Source: Bog-473 sp963809825
Lineage (GTDB): Bacteria; Actinomycetota; Acidimicrobiia; Acidimicrobiales; RAAP-2
Assembly: GCA_963809825.1 (NCBI GenBank)
Contig: CAWELJ010000003.1
Coordinates: 124,001 to 188,000, forward strand
Reading direction: 5' to 3'
Length of the DNA stretch: 64,000 nt
Part shown: piece by piece, positions 62,401-64,000 of the stretch
How the letters are laid out: every line of letters begins with the position of its first letter
Position numbering within the stretch: the first letter of the stretch is position 1
Notes under the pieces: generated by a model
Databases searched by the model: none
The model's input: the letters and a program-made list of their open reading frames with translations, nothing else
Told to the model about the DNA's origin: nothing
Position numbers and translations under genes: made by a program

Positions 62401-64000
62401 GGCGGGCACGATCTTCGGGCCTTGCCCCTACGGCTGCGGCGGCGGGAACGCCACGTACACGATCACCGACACGACGCATCCCTCGGGCAGCGGCAGCGCC
62501 AGTCCCAGCCAGATCGCCGACGGCGGCGCCATGGTGAGCCTCACCCCGGCCAACACGATTCAAGCCGGCGACTCCGTCCTGCTCATCGTGACCCAGGTCA
62601 CCAACCCTCCGGCGGGCTCGGGGCAACTGTCCGTGTCCACCTCTTCGGACCCGGCGTCCGTCTCCGCCGCGGACACGACCAGTCCTCCCAACGCCGTCGC
62701 CTCGGCCGACTTCTCGCCCAGCTCTGCCGCGGGCGGGGCCACCGCGGTGACCTACACGGTCGGATTCACCACCAGCGCGACGGGCACCTTGCTGGGCGGA
62801 CTCGGCGCGGTCAGCCTCCTCGCCCCGCCCGGGACCACCTTCAGCCCCAGCGCCACCGCAACGATCACCGACGCCACCCATTCCGCCGGCAGCGGCACGG
62901 TGGGCTCCATCGGGGTCCTCGACGGCGGTGCACTGGCCGACTTCGTCGTGCCGAACACGATCCAGGCGGGCGACGCGGTGGTGCTGACTGTCCCGGGCGT
63001 CACCAACCCGCCCGCCGGCGCCCAGTCCCTCGAGGTCTCGACCAGCTCGGACGCGACGCCGACGCCGGCGAGCACCGGCGGCGGCTCAGGGCCCACCGTC
63101 AGCGGCACCGTCCTGGCCTCCGACAGCAGCCCGGCCGTGGGGGCCGCCGTGCAGGCGTGCAGCAACGGCACGTGCGCGCTGACCACCACGGACGCCTCGG
63201 GCGACTACCAGCTGAGCCTGACCCCGGGCTCGTACATCCTCAGCGCCGACGCTCCTCCCGGCAGCCGCGACACCCAGGGCGTCCAGGGGCTGACGGTGGG
63301 CCCGACGGCGCAAACCGGCGTCACCATCCAGCTCGGATTGCCGCCGGGCATACCGAGCGGTCTGACGCTCCTGAGCCCGACCTTCGGCACCGAGACCTCC
63401 TCGACCACCAACCCGATCGTGAACTGGAGGGACCCGTTCCAGGTCAGCATCGCCCCGGGCTTCTTCCCGAGTGGGGGCGTCGTCGTGGCCACCCAGGTGG
63501 TGGTCGTCGGGACCGACGTCTTCACCGGACAGGTCATGGACAAGGTGGTCGACATCGGCGGCGACATCGCCGGCAACCCGGTGGGCGAGGTCCTCGGCAC
63601 CCAACCGATCACCGTCACCGTGCCCGCGCTCGAGCCGATCCACGGCGACATCTCGATCTTCGTGCACTACAAGGAGTACGCGAGCAGCCTCGGTGACGGC
63701 ACCGGACCGCCCGCCGGCATCATCGGGCCCCAGGTCATCGACCTGAACTACCCCAACCAGGTGCCGACACCGACGGACCCCCTGGCGGGGTACTTCGTCA
63801 ACGACGGAGCACCGGCCGGAGCGCCGGTGGGCGGCGGCACCATCACCGGCACCGACGCCGCCGACTTCTCGGTCGTCCCGCTCTCGAGCGTCGGGGTGCC
63901 GCCGGGCACGAACGATTGCGGGTCGTCGGCTGTGACGCTCCAGCAGTACGACGGGACCTCGGCAAGCCCAGCACAGGCCGACGAGTGCGGGGTCGGTGTC
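59498..64000 (+). CDS. Large secreted repeat protein, adhesin-like, 3' end beyond window
   Basis: An open frame of 1501 codons with no stop before the window ends. N-terminus: a short basic region, then IGTVLALLAGVMGGVAW and an Ala-rich cleavage region, a signal peptide. About eight tandem ~140-150-residue beta-type units follow (each with GGTITL, TITVPN.I.AGDSLSL and SVSTSADV), then from about 63085 a carboxypeptidase-regulatory-like domain (VSGTVLASDSSPAVGAAVQAC, DASGDYQLSLTPGSYILSADAPPG) and unrelated sequence to the edge. Likely a cell-surface or matrix protein; partner unknown. Frame confirmed by reading codons at several points. Confidence 0.85.
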   Translation, partial: MTTSEPGGSGSDRAAPRRRPQISCIGTVLALLAGVMGGVAWDTSAALAASSSVTAATVSLSSSAAAAHATYTIGFSTSATGAIAAGGTITLVAPPGTVLPGNNCNDYSLTDLTTSSGSFVPCAGGVSETYGLPGLPIYGFQSHSGAAVTITVPNAINAGDALSLVVGGVVNPAAGPDTLSVSTSADVAPATSGTYAITSAASVTQPSVLLGSGAAGAGSSYTIGFSTSATGAVTAGGTITVQAPTGTLWPGNNCNDYSLTDLTTPSGSFAPCTGGVSETFGRPGLPIFSYASYSGAAVTITVPNAIGAGDSLSLVVSGVVNPAAGPHTLSVSTSADVAPAASSTYTIVSGASVTSPSVALSSSAATAHATYTVGFSTSATGAIAAGGTITLVAPPGTLWPGNNCTDYALTDLTTSSGSFVPCAGGVSETFGKPGLPIFSYASYSGAAVTITVPNAINAGDSLSLVVGGVLNPAAGPRTLSVSTSADVAPAASGTYTVTSAASVSQPAVAPSSSAAGGSSNYTIAFSTSATGAVPAGGTITLAAPTGTTWPGGGCSYALTDVTTSSGNFSCASTVSVAGPSTVTIGVPNSILASDSLSLLVNGVTNPGGGIDTLSVATSSDVVASPSSSYTITGSPGSPTSVASPTLSTTSTAGGAAGVTYTVGFTASASGGLGGGSGSITLAAPAGTIFGACPYGCGGGNATYTITDTTNSSGSGSASPSAFAAGGSVVTVVPANTIQAGDSVTLTITQVVSPPAGAGQLAISTSADQAPVSVADTTTAPGSVSSASLAPTTTAAGAAGVTYSLSFTASASGAVEGGLGSITLAAPAGTIFGACPYGCGGGNATYTITDTTHPSGSGSASPSQIADGGAMVSLTPANTIQAGDSVTLTVTQVLNPPAGSGQLSISTSSDPVAVNAADTTTAAGSVSSVSFGPSSTAGGASGVTYAVGFTASATGAITAGFGSITLAAPAGTIFGPCPYGCGGGNATYTITDTTHPSGSGSASPSQIADGGAMVSLTPANTIQAGDSVLLIVTQVTNPPAGSGQLSVSTSSDPASVSAADTTSPPNAVASADFSPSSAAGGATAVTYTVGFTTSATGTLLGGLGAVSLLAPPGTTFSPSATATITDATHSAGSGTVGSIGVLDGGALADFVVPNTIQAGDAVVLTVPGVTNPPAGAQSLEVSTSSDATPTPASTGGGSGPTVSGTVLASDSSPAVGAAVQACSNGTCALTTTDASGDYQLSLTPGSYILSADAPPGSRDTQGVQGLTVGPTAQTGVTIQLGLPPGIPSGLTLLSPTFGTETSSTTNPIVNWRDPFQVSIAPGFFPSGGVVVATQVVVVGTDVFTGQVMDKVVDIGGDIAGNPVGEVLGTQPITVTVPALEPIHGDISIFVHYKEYASSLGDGTGPPAGIIGPQVIDLNYPNQVPTPTDPLAGYFVNDGAPAGAPVGGGTITGTDAADFSVVPLSSVGVPPGTNDCGSSAVTLQQYDGTSASPAQADECGVGV
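59651..63060 (+). repeat. Tandem ~425-450 bp coding repeats
   Basis: Units start near 59651, 60101, 60551 and 61001 (exactly 450 bases apart), then near 61414, 61838, 62262 and 62691 (about 425 apart). Two subfamilies: the first three or four carry SLTDLTTSSGSFVPCAGGVSET; units five to seven carry a Cys-rich CPYGCGGGNATYTITD. Units six and seven share an identical stretch of over 100 bases (about 62037-62150 and 62462-62575), showing recent duplication or gene conversion. Confidence 0.85.

Noticed and set aside
59396..62881. A 1161-codon minus-strand open frame over the repeat array
   Set aside because: Low-complexity Arg/Gly/Ala shadow of the plus-strand gene; no start signal and no family pattern.
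59651..63060. Repeat array as a possible CRISPR
   Set aside because: Units are over 400 bases long, coding and in frame; there are no short repeats with unique spacers and no cas genes.
59860..63696. A 1278-codon plus-strand open frame
   Set aside because: It is an Arg/His/Gly-rich shadow of the real repeat-protein frame that begins at 59498. Its repeats simply mirror those of the true gene.

Overview
This is a 64 kb window of a very GC-rich bacterial chromosome, most likely an actinobacterium and, from gene content and gene starts, possibly an acidimicrobial lineage. Pointers are a PknB-like Ser/Thr kinase with PASTA repeats, a DUF222/HNH endonuclease, the leu/ser/ilv block, GatCAB, actinobacterial ArsR-SRPBCC pairs, and many genes with a TANNNT-like -10 box only 6-9 bases upstream of an ATG or GTG, which suggests leaderless mRNAs. 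The lineage is an inference. I see no tRNA, rRNA, CRISPR array or insertion sequence.

Layout. 0-25 kb is mainly branched-chain amino acid and serine synthesis: leuCD (leuC cut by the window edge), leuA, serA, aspC-type aminotransferase, serC, ilvC, ilvN, ilvB and an ilvD-family gene. leuA and ilvB are each preceded by a short leader ORF rich in the codons they would sense (MKKPATSELLLT and MQARSARPTILVLVT) and by hairpins, the last with a T-tract: two ribosome-mediated attenuators. Between them lie accessory genes: three ArsR-SRPBCC modules, VOC and GNAT enzymes, a GH5 glycosidase, a DUF4097 protein and a ribbon-helix-helix-like gene with a perfect 25-bp operator.

24-37 kb holds an MMPL transporter with a divergent TetR gene, an HNH endonuclease, a tightly coupled hydrolase-gatC-gatA-gatB operon, an SCP2-like protein, a DHA2-type MFS exporter and the PASTA kinase. 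37-48 kb holds ligA, mnmA, a cysteine desulfurase, an aldehyde dehydrogenase, an acyl-CoA synthetase-like gene, a sirtuin, an SDR and a divergent pair (class-I amidotransferase hydrolase and glutamine synthetase-like ligase) that looks like a gamma-glutamyl-polyamine module.

The most novel item is at 48.1-50.3 kb: a 97-residue, cysteine-free, Gly/Ser/Pro/Phe-rich small protein overlaps by four bases a B12-type radical SAM enzyme with the CX7CX2C cluster motif typical of RiPP-maturing radical SAM enzymes. This looks like an uncharacterised RiPP, with a methyltransferase and a TTC38-like gene divergent from it. 52-64 kb holds an FGGY kinase, a YceI/MarR pair with a clear operator, ileS, a GNAT and a very large secreted repeat protein that runs off the right end.

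Quality warning: at least six genes (an SRPBCC gene, serA, GH5, ligA, an SDR, ileS), four of them housekeeping or intact-looking, are split by a single-base indel, one in a homopolymer. This is better explained by assembly error than by decay. Separately, a LAL regulator lacks its whole middle and a P450/SRPBCC pair is fused at a deletion scar; these look like real losses.
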